From an uncultured Ruminococcus sp. (GTDB taxonomy: Bacteria > Bacillota > Clostridia > Oscillospirales > Acutalibacteraceae): 44,334 nucleotides of DNA. The position numbers were made by a program, and so were the translations under genes. Shown in pieces: positions 25,581 through 33,462 of this stretch (position 1 is the first letter of the stretch; each line of letters opens with the position of its first letter). Where the stretch lies: assembly GCA_905234015.1 (NCBI GenBank), contig CAJOFK010000015.1, positions 1 to 44,334 on the forward strand, read 5' to 3'. The notes beneath the pieces were generated by a model that worked only from the letters and a program-made list of their open reading frames with translations, ran no database searches and had not been told where the DNA came from.

Positions 25581-26431
25581 TAAAAAGTTATAAATTCAGA
25601 CGTACTCTCGCAAATACTGTTATCTATATTATCCTTGCTGTTTTAGGTATTATCTGGGTATCGCCTCTTGCGTACCTCGTAATCCAGTCATTCAGTGCGG
25701 ATCCCGGAGCTGTTCCTCAGACGCTCCTCCCCGAAACCTATGGTTTCCAGAACTATGTAAGACTTTTCACCGAGACCGAAAGTCTTAACTTTCCGAGATG
25801 GTATCTGAACACATTTGTAGTTGCGTGCTTCAGCTGCGTAATTTCTACAATCAGCGTACTTATGGTTGCGTATGCGTTCTCCCGTCTCAGATTTAAGAGC
25901 CGTAAAAAGTTCATCAACATCGGTATGATCCTCGGAATGTTCCCCGGATTTATGACAATGATCGCTATTTACTACCTCTTAAAGGCTATGGGACTTACTC
26001 AGACTCTCGTTGCTCTCGTTATTTGCTATTCAGCCGGAGCGGGCTTGGGCTTCCAGATTTCGAAGGGCTTCTTCGATACGATCCCGAGAGCGCTCGACGA
26101 AGCCGCGACAATCGACGGCGCGAATAAAAACCAGATTTTCTGGAAGATTATTCTTCCGATGTCTAAGCCTATCGTTGTATATACCGTACTTACCGCCTTT
26201 ATCGGACCTTGGACGGACTTTATCCTTGCGAAGATTATTATGGGTGATAAAATCGATAACTATACGGTTGCTATCGGACTTCAGAAAATGCTCGACAACG
26301 ACCATCTTGATAAGTGGTTTAAACGCTTCCTGTCAGGTTCGGTTCTCGTTGCGGTTCCGGTTACACTCCTGTTCCTCAAGATGCAGAATTATTACGTTGA
26401 AGGCGTTACAGCCGGCGGCGTTAAGGGTTAA
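25577..26431 (+). CDS. Sugar ABC transporter permease (MalG type)
   Basis: The 284-residue membrane protein has six predicted segments and the EAA loop DEAATIDGANKNQIFWKIILPMSKP near residue 180 (given in the family as EAA---G). It pairs with the upstream MalF-type permease to form the channel. Its ATG overlaps the upstream stop (ATGA), so the two are made in fixed ratio. The ending VEGVTAGGVKG is the typical C terminus of MalG-like permeases, which reaches into the partner channel. No ATPase gene is present in the cluster; as in many Firmicutes a shared MsmK-type ATPase encoded elsewhere is likely (inference). Confidence 0.93.
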   Translation: MIKSYKFRRTLANTVIYIILAVLGIIWVSPLAYLVIQSFSADPGAVPQTLLPETYGFQNYVRLFTETESLNFPRWYLNTFVVACFSCVISTISVLMVAYAFSRLRFKSRKKFINIGMILGMFPGFMTMIAIYYLLKAMGLTQTLVALVICYSAGAGLGFQISKGFFDTIPRALDEAATIDGANKNQIFWKIILPMSKPIVVYTVLTAFIGPWTDFILAKIIMGDKIDNYTVAIGLQKMLDNDHLDKWFKRFLSGSVLVAVPVTLLFLKMQNYYVEGVTAGGVKG

Positions 26432-26453
26432 TCCCTTTCTAACAAAAGTTTTA

Positions 26454-26480
26454 AGGGCGGCTTCTGCCGCCCTTTTCTTT
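26454..26480 (+). terminator. Terminator after the permease genes
   Basis: GGGCGGC pairs with GCCGCCC around TTCT and is followed by TTTTCTTTC. It lies between the second permease gene and the amylase gene, so the latter may rely on read-through or its own weak promoter. Confidence 0.88.
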
Positions 26481-26503
26481 CTAATTACCAATAAGGATAA
26501 GCT

Positions 26504-28102
26504 ATGAAAAAATTTGTTGCAATTATTTTAACTTTGATTATAACGGCTTCGGTGCTTTGCGCCTGCAAGCCTGAATATAAAGACCCTACCTCCGGTATTA
26601 AGGTAACTAAATCGACCGATAAGTACCGTAATTTCTACGAAATATTCGTCGGCTCGTTTAACGACAGCGACGGCGACGGCGTCGGCGATTTAAAGGGTAT
26701 TATCGATAAGCTCGATTACCTTAACGACGGCAACCCGAAAACCGACTCCGACCTCGGCATTGACGGAATATGGCTGACTCCGATTATGCCCTCGCACTCG
26801 TACCACAAGTACGACGTTAAGGATTATTTTGCGATTGACGAGAGCTTCGGCACTATGAAGGACTTTGATAAGCTCGTCAGCGAGTGCCATAAACGCGGAA
26901 TCAATATTATTATCGACCTCGTTTTAAACCACTGCTCTAAGTTCAATCCGCTTTTTGAGAGCGCTTGCGAGCAGGTTTTAAAGGGCGATTTATCTCACGA
27001 CGCTGAGTATTTTGAAATCGTTCGCTCCGACAGCCTGCCGGGCGACGGTTATACCTCAATAGGCGACGGCTATTATTATGAGTCAAACTTTTCGCCGTAT
27101 ATGCCCGAATGGAATCTCAGCGCGGACTGTACCCGTGATTATTTTAAGAAAATCTCCGCCTTCTGGCTTAAAGACCACAGCGTCGACGGCTTCCGCCTTG
27201 ACGCGACGAAGTATTATACCTCAAAAACCACTGACGGCGCCGAGTTCTTAAAATGGTTCTACAGCGAAAGCAAAAAGATAAAACCCGACGTATATATGGT
27301 CGGCGAAAACTGGACGGGCAATTCCGAAATCTGCGATATGTATAAGTCGGGAGCGGACAGCTTCTTCGCGTTCGGCTTTGCCGATTCTACGGGTGCGTTC
27401 GTAAACGCTGTGAGAATCAGCAACGCTGCAGGTCTTGTTTCCGCGGTTAAAAAGTTCGAGGATAAGAGTAAAAAGGAAAACCCGAACCGCATAAACGCTT
27501 ACTTCCTCTCGAACCACGACCAGAAACGCAGCGCGAATTACCTCAAAACCACCGGCTTAAACGGCACTAAGCTTGCCGCGGCGCTTTATCTGCTTATGCC
27601 CGGAAGTCCGTTTATCTACTACGGCGAGGAAATCGGACTTACTCAGAACGCGGCGGCTGTCGGCGACGAGTATAAGCGCGAGCCGATGATTTGGGATAAG
27701 AATAACTTACCGGATATTATCGTGAACGGTAAAACGAGCGCCGATTCCGGTCAGGCGCCCTACGGCGGCGTTAAGCAGCAGGAGAAGAAAACCGACTCCC
27801 TGCTCAACTACTATAAGCGCGTTATAAAGATTAAAAATCAGAACCCCGAGATCGCGCGCGGTAATATCTACGAGTATAAGGTTAAGGACAACGAAACAGT
27901 TGCCTACTGCACCGAATACAAGGGTAAAAAGGTTTATATTTTCCACAACCTCAACAGCAGTAAAACAAAAACTGTTGAGCTTAAAAGCGAGCTTACTCTG
28001 CGCGGGGACTTATACGCTAAGAAAACGAAGGACGACGCTAAGGTTGAGCTCAACGGAAAAACCTTAACCCTTCCGCCGTACTCAACCGCAGTTTTAAAAT
28101 GA
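26504..28102 (+). CDS. GH13 alpha-amylase-family lipoprotein
   Basis: The 532-residue glycoside hydrolase is exported and lipid-anchored (lipobox LCAC, Cys21). GH13 regions are present in order: DGIWLTPIMPS, DLVLNHCS (region I), GFRLDATKYY (region II, nucleophile Asp), YMVGENW (region III, acid Glu) and FLSNHDQKR (region IV, Asp). The opening YEIFVGSFNDSDGDGVGDLKGI is typical of oligosaccharide-active GH13 enzymes, and SDSDGDG is the usual calcium-binding loop. A C-terminal beta domain follows (about 440-532). It probably trims maltodextrins at the cell surface for the adjacent importer; exact specificity (amylase, neopullulanase or glucosidase) cannot be told. The AAGGAT ribosome site is weak. 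Its TGA overlaps the ATG of the broken MGMT-like gene. Confidence 0.93.
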   Translation: MKKFVAIILTLIITASVLCACKPEYKDPTSGIKVTKSTDKYRNFYEIFVGSFNDSDGDGVGDLKGIIDKLDYLNDGNPKTDSDLGIDGIWLTPIMPSHSYHKYDVKDYFAIDESFGTMKDFDKLVSECHKRGINIIIDLVLNHCSKFNPLFESACEQVLKGDLSHDAEYFEIVRSDSLPGDGYTSIGDGYYYESNFSPYMPEWNLSADCTRDYFKKISAFWLKDHSVDGFRLDATKYYTSKTTDGAEFLKWFYSESKKIKPDVYMVGENWTGNSEICDMYKSGADSFFAFGFADSTGAFVNAVRISNAAGLVSAVKKFEDKSKKENPNRINAYFLSNHDQKRSANYLKTTGLNGTKLAAALYLLMPGSPFIYYGEEIGLTQNAAAVGDEYKREPMIWDKNNLPDIIVNGKTSADSGQAPYGGVKQQEKKTDSLLNYYKRVIKIKNQNPEIARGNIYEYKVKDNETVAYCTEYKGKKVYIFHNLNSSKTKTVELKSELTLRGDLYAKKTKDDAKVELNGKTLTLPPYSTAVLK

Positions 28103-28407
28103 CGGATTTTGAGTTAAAGGTTTATAAGCTCACCGAAGAAATTCCGTAGGGGAGAGTTACAACCTACGGCGAGATTGCACGCGCGCTCGGAAATAAGGGA
28201 TTGGCGCGAGCGGTAGGCAACGCCCTCCATAAAAATCCCTATGAGGGAATTGTTCCCTGCCACAGAGTTGTAAACTCAAGCGGTCATATGGCGAAGAATT
28301 TCGGCTTCGGCGGACCGCTCCTCCAGCAAGATATGCTCAGAAAAGAGGGGGTAGAGGTAATTAACCTCACGGTAGACCTGAGAAAATACTTATACCGATA
28401 TAAATAG
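28099..28407 (+). pseudogene. MGMT-family DNA alkyltransferase-like gene with an in-frame TAG
   Basis: From ATG 28099 (overlapping the amylase stop as ATGA) the frame reads MTDFELKVYKLTEEIP, then TAG at 28147-28149, then continues GRVTTYGEIARALG, LARAVGNALHKNPYEG, VPCHRVV and ends at 28407. The two halves are colinear with the short (about 100-residue) O6-alkylguanine alkyltransferase C-terminal-domain family; relatives have Lys, Arg or Gln at the stop. The acceptor Cys of PCHRV is kept, so it is the MGMT rather than ATL (PWHRV) type. A single base change explains the stop. TAG is used as a normal stop here and by the aminotransferase gene (41924-41926), so recoding is unlikely. Alternatives are a recent mutation, a sequencing error or rare read-through. 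Confidence 0.85.
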
Positions 28408-28410
28408 ATA

Positions 28411-28434
28411 ACAGGCTTCCTTCCGGGAGCCTGT
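28411..28434. terminator. Convergent terminator between the MGMT-like gene and trxB
   Basis: ACAGGCT pairs with AGCCTGT, extended by CC/GG inside. T tracts are weak on both sides, so it may be partial. Confidence 0.6.
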
Positions 28435-28441
28435 TGTACTT

Positions 28442-29335
28442 TTATGTTTTATTCAAATATTCCTCAACGCTGTGAACGGCGTTTGCACCGTCGGATACGG
28501 CGGTGCTTATCTGGCGCAGTCGTTTTGTGCGGACGTCGCCTGCGGCGAAAATCCCCTCCGCCGAGGTAACTGTGCTCTCGCCGGCTTTGATAAAGCCGTT
28601 TTCCATATCTGCGATACCGTCGAGAAGCTTTGAGTTCGGCTCAAGCCCGACCGCGATAAATACTCCGTCAACCTTAAGCTCGCCGCCGCTTTTCAGCTTA
28701 AGCGCCTCAACCGAGTTTTTGCCGATAATCTCCTCAACCTCATCGCTTAAAACGAGCTTTATTTTCCCGTTGTTTTTTACCTTATCCTGTAAATACTTAG
28801 CGCCTCTGAGCTCGTTGCGCCTGTGAATAAGGTAAACCTCAGAGCTGATATTCGCAAGGTAGAGCGCGTCCTCGAGAGCAACGTCTCCGCCGCCGACTAC
28901 CGCGGTGATTTTATCGCGGAAAAAGTTTCCGTCACAGGTTGCGCAGTAGCTTACCCCGCGGCCGGCAAGCTCAAGCTCGCCCTTAACGCCGAGTTTTTTC
29001 GGGTTCGCGCCCGCCGCGTAAATTATTGTTTTTGTGTCGTATTCGGATTTGTTGCCGCGCACGCGCCAACCGCCGCCGGTTTTTAGGATTTTAACGATTT
29101 CATCGTTTACGAACTGAGCGCCTTTGCTTTCCGCGTGCTTGCGGAAGGTCTGGCCGAGCGTAAAGCCGTCAACTTCCTCGAACCCGAGATAGTTGTTGAT
29201 ATCGTAGGTGTTGAGCATCTGACCGCCCGACATCGAAAATTTTTCGATAACCTTAAAATCGAGCATAGCGTTGCTCGCGTAAACCGCGGCGGAAAGCCCT
29301 GCGGGGCCGCTTCCGATTATAATTAAGTCCGGCAT
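28442..29335 (-). CDS. trxB: Thioredoxin reductase
   Basis: A flavoprotein that reduces thioredoxin with NADPH (or another donor). The 297-residue product has the FAD-binding GSGPAGL (8-14), the redox pair CATC in SYCATCDGNFF (about 132-135), the NADPH-loop GGGDVALEDALYL and the C-terminal FAD motif GIFAAGDVR. The ATG at 29335 overlaps the TGA of trxA as TGATG; an in-frame GTG three bases earlier is possible. It forms a two-gene operon with its own substrate. No regulatory protein site is evident beyond the shared trxA promoter. Confidence 0.95.
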   Translation of the reverse strand: MPDLIIIGSGPAGLSAAVYASNAMLDFKVIEKFSMSGGQMLNTYDINNYLGFEEVDGFTLGQTFRKHAESKGAQFVNDEIVKILKTGGGWRVRGNKSEYDTKTIIYAAGANPKKLGVKGELELAGRGVSYCATCDGNFFRDKITAVVGGGDVALEDALYLANISSEVYLIHRRNELRGAKYLQDKVKNNGKIKLVLSDEVEEIIGKNSVEALKLKSGGELKVDGVFIAVGLEPNSKLLDGIADMENGFIKAGESTVTSAEGIFAAGDVRTKRLRQISTAVSDGANAVHSVEEYLNKT

Positions 29336-29646
29336 CACGCGTTTTCAACGAGAGCTTTGATATCCGCCTCGGGGATAACGCCGACGCTCTGATTAACAAT
29401 CTCGCCGTTCTTGAAAACGATTAGTGTCGGAATACTCATAATGCCGAACTCTCTCGCAAGCTCGGGTTCCTCGTCAACATTAACCTTGAAGAAGTCGGCG
29501 CCAGCAACCTGCTCGCTTACGCTGTCAACGGCAGGGGAGAGCATTCTGCACGGACCGCACCATGACGCCCAGAAATCAACGAGTACGGGTTTATCGTTAT
29601 TTATTACCTTTTCTGTGAATTCATTAGTTTTAATATCTTTTACCAT
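29335..29646 (-). CDS. trxA: Thioredoxin
   Basis: A 103-residue cytoplasmic disulfide reductase with the standard active site WASWCGPC (about 26-33), the cis-proline MSIPTLIVFKNG and no signal peptide. It is first in the operon with trxB, whose start overlaps its TGA. AAAGGAAG lies 8 bases before the ATG. The promoter and 5' hairpin upstream carry the 14-mer shared with the sugar-binding protein gene. Confidence 0.97.
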   Translation of the reverse strand: MVKDIKTNEFTEKVINNDKPVLVDFWASWCGPCRMLSPAVDSVSEQVAGADFFKVNVDEEPELAREFGIMSIPTLIVFKNGEIVNQSVGVIPEADIKALVENA

Positions 29647-29679
29647 AGTAAACTTCCTTTCTTTTAATAAATTGCAGAT

Positions 29680-29740
29680 GATTAAATTGTACGCAATCTA
29701 ATCTCTGAGTTTATTATAACATATTATATCCAAATGTCAA
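29680..29740 (-). promoter_or_regulatory. trxA promoter and 5' inverted repeat
   Basis: On the minus strand TTGACA (29740-29735), a 16-base spacer and TATAAT (29718-29713) are followed after nine bases by GATTAGATTG-CGTA-CAATTTAATC (29703-29680), a 10-bp inverted repeat with one mismatch. The first 14 bases match the malE-like promoter region exactly and at the same distance. Confidence 0.85.
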
Positions 29741-29764
29741 GTTTTTTATTTATCTTAGTCAAAC

Positions 29765-29806
29765 GCGGTCGTTCCTTTCTTAAATGTGATATCCCCCGAA
29801 CGCTAA
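29765..29806 (-). repeat. Short diverged repeat, related to the sequence before birA
   Basis: On the minus strand CGTTCGGGGGATATCA, six variable bases and AAGAAAGGAACG match CGTCCGGGGGATATCA ... AGAAAGGAACG at 33463-33495, in the opposite orientation in the window. The rest of 29741-29877 holds no gene; it has a pair of AAACGCGG-CGTT direct repeats (near 29761 and 29857). Confidence 0.6.
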
Positions 29807-29877
29807 ATTTCCTATGAAATTTTGGATAGGGAGGATAGGTTCAGCGTTTATGGTTAAAACGCGGACGTTTCTTGTCA

Positions 29878-29909
29878 TAAAAAAACAAGCCGGAGTTTCC
29901 GGCTTGTTT
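29878..29909 (-). terminator. Terminator of the split transketolase operon
   Basis: AAACAAGCCGGA pairs with TCCGGCTTGTTT around a 3-base loop and is followed on the minus strand by a run of T, just past the stop of the second subunit gene. Confidence 0.93.
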
Positions 29910-29916
29910 TACTATC

Positions 29917-30864
29917 TTATTTACTATTTACTACTTCTCTTATAACCTTGCCGATGTTGGTCTGAGTTAATCCGAAGATTTCGAGAAGCTCCCACGCGGG
30001 GCCGCTGTAACCGAAGCGGTCCTGAACGCCTACGCGTGTAACCTTAACGGGACATTCGCTGCTTGTAACCTCGCATACCGCGTCGGCAAGTCCTCCGATT
30101 ACGTTATGCTCCTCAACCGTAATAATCCGGCCGCATTCCTTAGCCGCCTTAATAATGATTTCACGGTCGATAGGTTTAATAGTATGAATATTGATAAGGC
30201 GCGCGTTAATGCCCTCGCTCTCGAGCGCAAGCACAGCCTTTCTCGCTTCGTTTACAACAAGTCCGCTCGCGATAACCGCAACGTCATTACCCTCGTGAAG
30301 CGTGATTCCCTTGCCGAGCTCGAATTTATAAGTCTCGGGGTCGTTAAAGCTGTCAATAGCAAGACGGCCTAAACGGATATATACGGGGCCGACGTGCTTA
30401 AGCGCCGCCTTAGTTGCTTCCATCATCTCGAAATGGTCGGCGGGATTTAACACGAGCATTCCCGGGAGTGTGCGCATAAGAGCAATATCCTCGAGGCACT
30501 GGTGAGTCGCGCCGTCCTCGCCGGTTGAAATTCCGGCGTGAGAGCCTGCGATTTTAACGTTGAGTCCGGGGTAAGCTACCGAGTTTCTTATCTGCTCATA
30601 AGCTCGTCCGGTTGAGAACATCGCGAACGAAGCGGCAACCGGGATTTTACCCGCCGCTGCTAAGCCTGCCGCTGTTCCTATCATATTCGCCTCGGCGATA
30701 CCGCAGTCGAAAAATCTCTCGGGGAACTCTTTTCCGAAGATTGAGGTTTTAGTAGCCGCCGCTAAATCGGCGTCGAGTACAACAATGTCGTTATTGGTTT
30801 TAGCCATTTCGCAAAGCGCCATACCGAAGCTTTCGCGAGTTGCCTTGCATACAATCTCTGCCAT
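29917..30864 (-). CDS. Transketolase, C-terminal subunit
   Basis: The 315-residue protein carries the pyrimidine-binding and C-terminal domains of transketolase (ATRESFGMALCEMAK, FDCGIAEANMIGTAAGLA with the cofactor-contacting Glu, STGEDGATHQ, and the C-terminal IITVEEHNVIGGLADAV). With the N-terminal subunit encoded just upstream it rebuilds the enzyme that moves two-carbon units between sugar phosphates in the pentose phosphate pathway. The start overlaps the stop of that gene (TAATG), supporting equimolar synthesis. Split transketolases are common in Clostridia and archaea. It could also resemble a DXS or pyruvate dehydrogenase beta-like fold, but the partner settles it. Confidence 0.94.
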   Translation of the reverse strand: MAEIVCKATRESFGMALCEMAKTNNDIVVLDADLAAATKTSIFGKEFPERFFDCGIAEANMIGTAAGLAAAGKIPVAASFAMFSTGRAYEQIRNSVAYPGLNVKIAGSHAGISTGEDGATHQCLEDIALMRTLPGMLVLNPADHFEMMEATKAALKHVGPVYIRLGRLAIDSFNDPETYKFELGKGITLHEGNDVAVIASGLVVNEARKAVLALESEGINARLINIHTIKPIDREIIIKAAKECGRIITVEEHNVIGGLADAVCEVTSSECPVKVTRVGVQDRFGYSGPAWELLEIFGLTQTNIGKVIREVVNSK

Positions 30865-31706
30865 TATAATTCAGCCTCCAATCTCGCGATTTCGTCCTCA
30901 AGCTCTTTAGTCGCGAGCTTGAACTCCTCGTCGTTACAGGCTTTTCCGTGCCAGCCTACTTCATTCTCCATAAAGCTGACGCCCTTACCCTTAACGGTGT
31001 TCATAAGAATTGCAAAGGGTTTGCCCTTAGTGTTTTTAGCCTTGCTTAAAGCATCGGCGATTTCGTCGAAGCTGTGGCCGTCAATCTTAGCTACGTCAAA
31101 GCCGAACGCCTCGAACTTCTTATCAAGAGGCTCAATACCGCAAACCTCTGCTACGGGGCCGTCAATCTGAAGGCCGTTGCAGTCAACGATAAATACGATA
31201 TTGTCGAGCTTGTTGTGAGCCGCGAACATAGCCGCTTCCCAAACCTCGCCTTCCTCACATTCGCCGTCGCCGAGAACTGTATATACGCGGTAATCTTTTT
31301 TATCAAGCTTAGCGGCGAGCGCCATTCCGCAGGCGGCGGAAACGCCCTGACCGAGTGAGCCGGAGCTCATATCAATACCCGGAGTGCTCTTCATATCGGG
31401 ATGTCCCTGAAGCATTGCGCCTACATGACGGAGAACCTCAAGCTCTTTCCAGTCGAAAAATCCCTTAAGCGCCAGCACGGCGTAGAGGCTGGGGCAGCAG
31501 TGTCCCTTAGAGAGCACGAAACGGTCTCTGTCAGCCATCTGAGGATTACCGGGGTCAACGTTCATTTCGTTAAAATAGAGATAGGTAAACATATCCGCCG
31601 CGGAGAGAGAGCCGCCGGGATGTCCCGATTTAGCGTGATAAGTACCTATGATTGCGCCTAATCTCGCCTTAGCGGCAAGAACCTTTAACTGTGCGTTATC
31701 AACCAT
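30864..31706 (-). CDS. Transketolase, N-terminal subunit
   Basis: The 280-residue thiamine-diphosphate-binding half has KSGHPGGSLSAADM (about 22-35), FVLSKGHCCPSLYA, SGSLGQGVSAACGMA and the TPP/Mg motif GDGECEEGEVWEAA...NKLDNIVFIVDCN (about 146-175), ending after GVSFMENEVGWHGKA. Together with the next gene it gives a full transketolase. AAAGGAG precedes the ATG. The upstream region shared with divergent coaX carries ATATCT-TT-AGATAT (31765-31778), a possible operator near the start of this transcript; no clear -35 was found. Confidence 0.95.
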   Translation of the reverse strand: MVDNAQLKVLAAKARLGAIIGTYHAKSGHPGGSLSAADMFTYLYFNEMNVDPGNPQMADRDRFVLSKGHCCPSLYAVLALKGFFDWKELEVLRHVGAMLQGHPDMKSTPGIDMSSGSLGQGVSAACGMALAAKLDKKDYRVYTVLGDGECEEGEVWEAAMFAAHNKLDNIVFIVDCNGLQIDGPVAEVCGIEPLDKKFEAFGFDVAKIDGHSFDEIADALSKAKNTKGKPFAILMNTVKGKGVSFMENEVGWHGKACNDEEFKLATKELEDEIARLEAEL

Positions 31707-31810
31707 CGTTATTACTCCTTTTTACCAAAAGTGTATCTTTGCATACAAATTCATATTAACATATATATCTTTAGATATTGTTCACTAAAAGAAAAAATAT
31801 TATTTTACTG

Positions 31811-31839
31811 TTGAAACTTTTCGATTTATGTATTATACT
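31811..31839 (+). promoter_or_regulatory. coaX operon promoter
   Basis: TTGAAA (31811-31816), 17 bases and TATACT (31834-31839) place the transcript start near 31846, giving a leader of about 120 bases before coaX. Confidence 0.85.
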
Positions 31840-31841
31840 AT

Positions 31842-31927
31842 AGCCTGACAGTAATAATCCGAACCGTGGTTTTGCCGGGCATATTTTCGCCCGCTCTTTG
31901 TTAAAATCCTCGTGAACCCGTCAGGCT
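31842..31927 (+). promoter_or_regulatory. Possible structured leader of coaX
   Basis: AGCCTGAC (31842-31849) is exactly complementary to GTCAGGCT (31920-31927), enclosing 70 bases that contain a CGGGC/GCCCG hairpin (31876-31893) and a possible GGTTTT/AAAATCC stem around it. This layout resembles a small cis-regulatory RNA, but I could not match it to a known riboswitch. The first bases of the outer stem may lie just before the transcription start. Confidence 0.45.
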
Positions 31928-31967
31928 AACGTGGTAAATTTTTGAATTCTGGTTTTGAGGTAGTGAA

Positions 31968-32735
31968 ATGATACTTTGTACCGACGTCGGAAATACGAAT
32001 ATTAAATTCGCTCTTTACGAAAATGATAAACAGCTCGTAAAGCTGAGGTTTTCCACCGATGATAAGAAAACCGACGATGAGCTCGCGGCTGAGCTTTATA
32101 CTATTTTCTATTTAAATAAGATAGATACGAAGGAAATAGAGGGCTCGATTATCTCAAGCGTAGTCCCCGGAGTTAACGAGGCTTTAGTTAAGGCTATTAA
32201 AAAGGTAACGGGAAAGGACTCTGTTTTACTCGGACCGGGCGTAAAGTCGGGGCTCGATTTGCGCATTGATAATCCCGCGTCTCTCGGCTCGGATATTGTC
32301 GCGATGTGCGTAGCCGTTAAGGAGCTTTATTCCTGTCCCGCGGTTATTATCGGCCTCGGTACCGCTACTACTATACTGTATATGAATGAAAATCAGAGCT
32401 ACTGCGGCGGCGCGATTTGCCCGGGTATCGGGATTTCGCTCGACGCTCTTACCGAGAACGGCGCTCTGCTACCGAGCATTGACCTTAAACCGCCTAAAAA
32501 GGCTATTAATACAAATACCGAGGACTGCATAAGAAGCGGAATTATCCTCGGAAATGCCTCTATGCTCGACGGAATGATTGACCGCTATAACGAGGAAGCG
32601 GGCGTGAACGCCTCGGTTGTTGCTACGGGAGGCTTAGCTCCGCTTGTTGTTGACCGCTGTAAGCACGATATTATAATAAACGACGACCTTGTTTTAGAGG
32701 GGTTAAGAATAATTTTTAAAAAGAATAAGAAATAA
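31968..32735 (+). CDS. coaX: Type III pantothenate kinase
   Basis: It phosphorylates pantothenate in the first step of coenzyme A synthesis. The 255-residue length is typical of CoaX. Visible motifs are the phosphate loop DVGNTNIKFALY (6-17), the pantothenate-site region GPGVKSGLDLRIDNP and GSDIVA, GLGTATTILYM (about 126-136) with the second phosphate-binding segment, GGAICPGIGISLDAL, and the C-terminal VATGGLAP. Start ATG follows GAGGTAG. The operon continues with an ECF S component and birA, a grouping that suggests cofactor supply for acyl carriers and carboxylases. Confidence 0.95.
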   Translation: MILCTDVGNTNIKFALYENDKQLVKLRFSTDDKKTDDELAAELYTIFYLNKIDTKEIEGSIISSVVPGVNEALVKAIKKVTGKDSVLLGPGVKSGLDLRIDNPASLGSDIVAMCVAVKELYSCPAVIIGLGTATTILYMNENQSYCGGAICPGIGISLDALTENGALLPSIDLKPPKKAINTNTEDCIRSGIILGNASMLDGMIDRYNEEAGVNASVVATGGLAPLVVDRCKHDIIINDDLVLEGLRIIFKKNKK

Positions 32736-32744
32736 TAAAAGGTA

Positions 32745-32785
32745 ATTACGCATTACGAATTACGAATTGCAAATTGCGAATTGTA
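32745..32785 (+). repeat. Short degenerate direct repeats (ATTACGAATT type)
   Basis: ATTACGC, ATTACGAATT, ACGAATTGC, AAATTGCGAATTG run together between coaX and the S-component gene. AGTGC and GCACT further on can form a loose hairpin. It looks like local slippage of an ATTACGAATT unit. Confidence 0.6.
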
Positions 32786-32856
32786 TACGCAGTGCGAGTT
32801 ATAAATATTGCGTTGCACTCCTTTTTGACGGGAGGTGACAGCAGGAGGTTTTTATT

Positions 32857-33453
32857 ATGTCAAACACAAACAAGATTTACCGTATGGTAGGGCTGGCTAT
32901 TTTAACAGCGATTATCGTAACGCTTCAGGTTGTTACAACCTACTTTCCGGTAAAACCGTTCGCAATCACACTTGCGCTTATCCCGATTGTTATCGGCGCG
33001 GCGCTTTTCGGCTCAGGCGCAGGAGCGTACTTAGGCGCTGTGTTCAGCGTGGTAGTAATACTGATGTGCGTTTTCGGCGTGGACGTCGGCGGAGCTATGG
33101 TGTGGAACGCTAACCCGTTTTTATGCGTAGTAGTTTGTATGCTTAAGGGTACCTTAGCCGGATTTTTATCGGGCGTGGTTTATAACGCCGTGGCGAAAAA
33201 GAACGGAATAGCGGGCGCGGCTTTGGCGGCTGTAGTTTCTCCGGTAGTAAATACGGGTGTATTTATTCTCGGAATGATGTTCCTCTTTAAGCCCTTACTT
33301 GAAAGCTGGGCAGGCGGAAGCGACGTAATTTATTACGCGGTTACCGGTCTTGCGGGAATTAACTTCCTCGTAGAGCTCGGAGTAAATATCATCCTCGTTC
33401 CCGTGGTAGTGCAGGTTGTAAACGCCGTAAGAAAGTCAAAGGCATTAAAATAA
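32857..33453 (+). CDS. ECF transporter substrate-binding S component (likely pantothenate)
   Basis: The 198-residue hydrophobic protein has about six membrane segments and the S-component signature region (LAILTAIIVTLQVVTTYFP, KPFAITLALIPIVIGAALFG, GAYLGAVFSVVV). It captures a vitamin and works with the shared ECF energising module (EcfA, EcfA', EcfT), not encoded here. Its place between coaX and birA leaves pantothenate or biotin as the substrate; coaX directly upstream and the lack of obvious BioY motifs favour pantothenate. AGGAGG precedes the ATG by 8 bases. Substrate assignment is inference. Confidence 0.8.
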   Translation: MSNTNKIYRMVGLAILTAIIVTLQVVTTYFPVKPFAITLALIPIVIGAALFGSGAGAYLGAVFSVVVILMCVFGVDVGGAMVWNANPFLCVVVCMLKGTLAGFLSGVVYNAVAKKNGIAGAALAAVVSPVVNTGVFILGMMFLFKPLLESWAGGSDVIYYAVTGLAGINFLVELGVNIILVPVVVQVVNAVRKSKALK

Positions 33454-33462
33454 GAGGTAAAA

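Noticed and set aside
28147..28149. Reassigned TAG codon
   Set aside because: TAG ends the same gene at 28405-28407 and the aminotransferase gene at 41924-41926, where trpS starts ten bases later. A point mutation is the simpler reading.
31842..31927. Known riboswitch (TPP, cobalamin, FMN, THF, ZTP) before coaX
   Set aside because: None of the signature sequences I know for these classes appears, so it is left as an unassigned leader.
32745..32785. Insertion-site scar or att site
   Set aside because: There is no integrase, no flanking duplication and the repeats are degenerate simple sequence.
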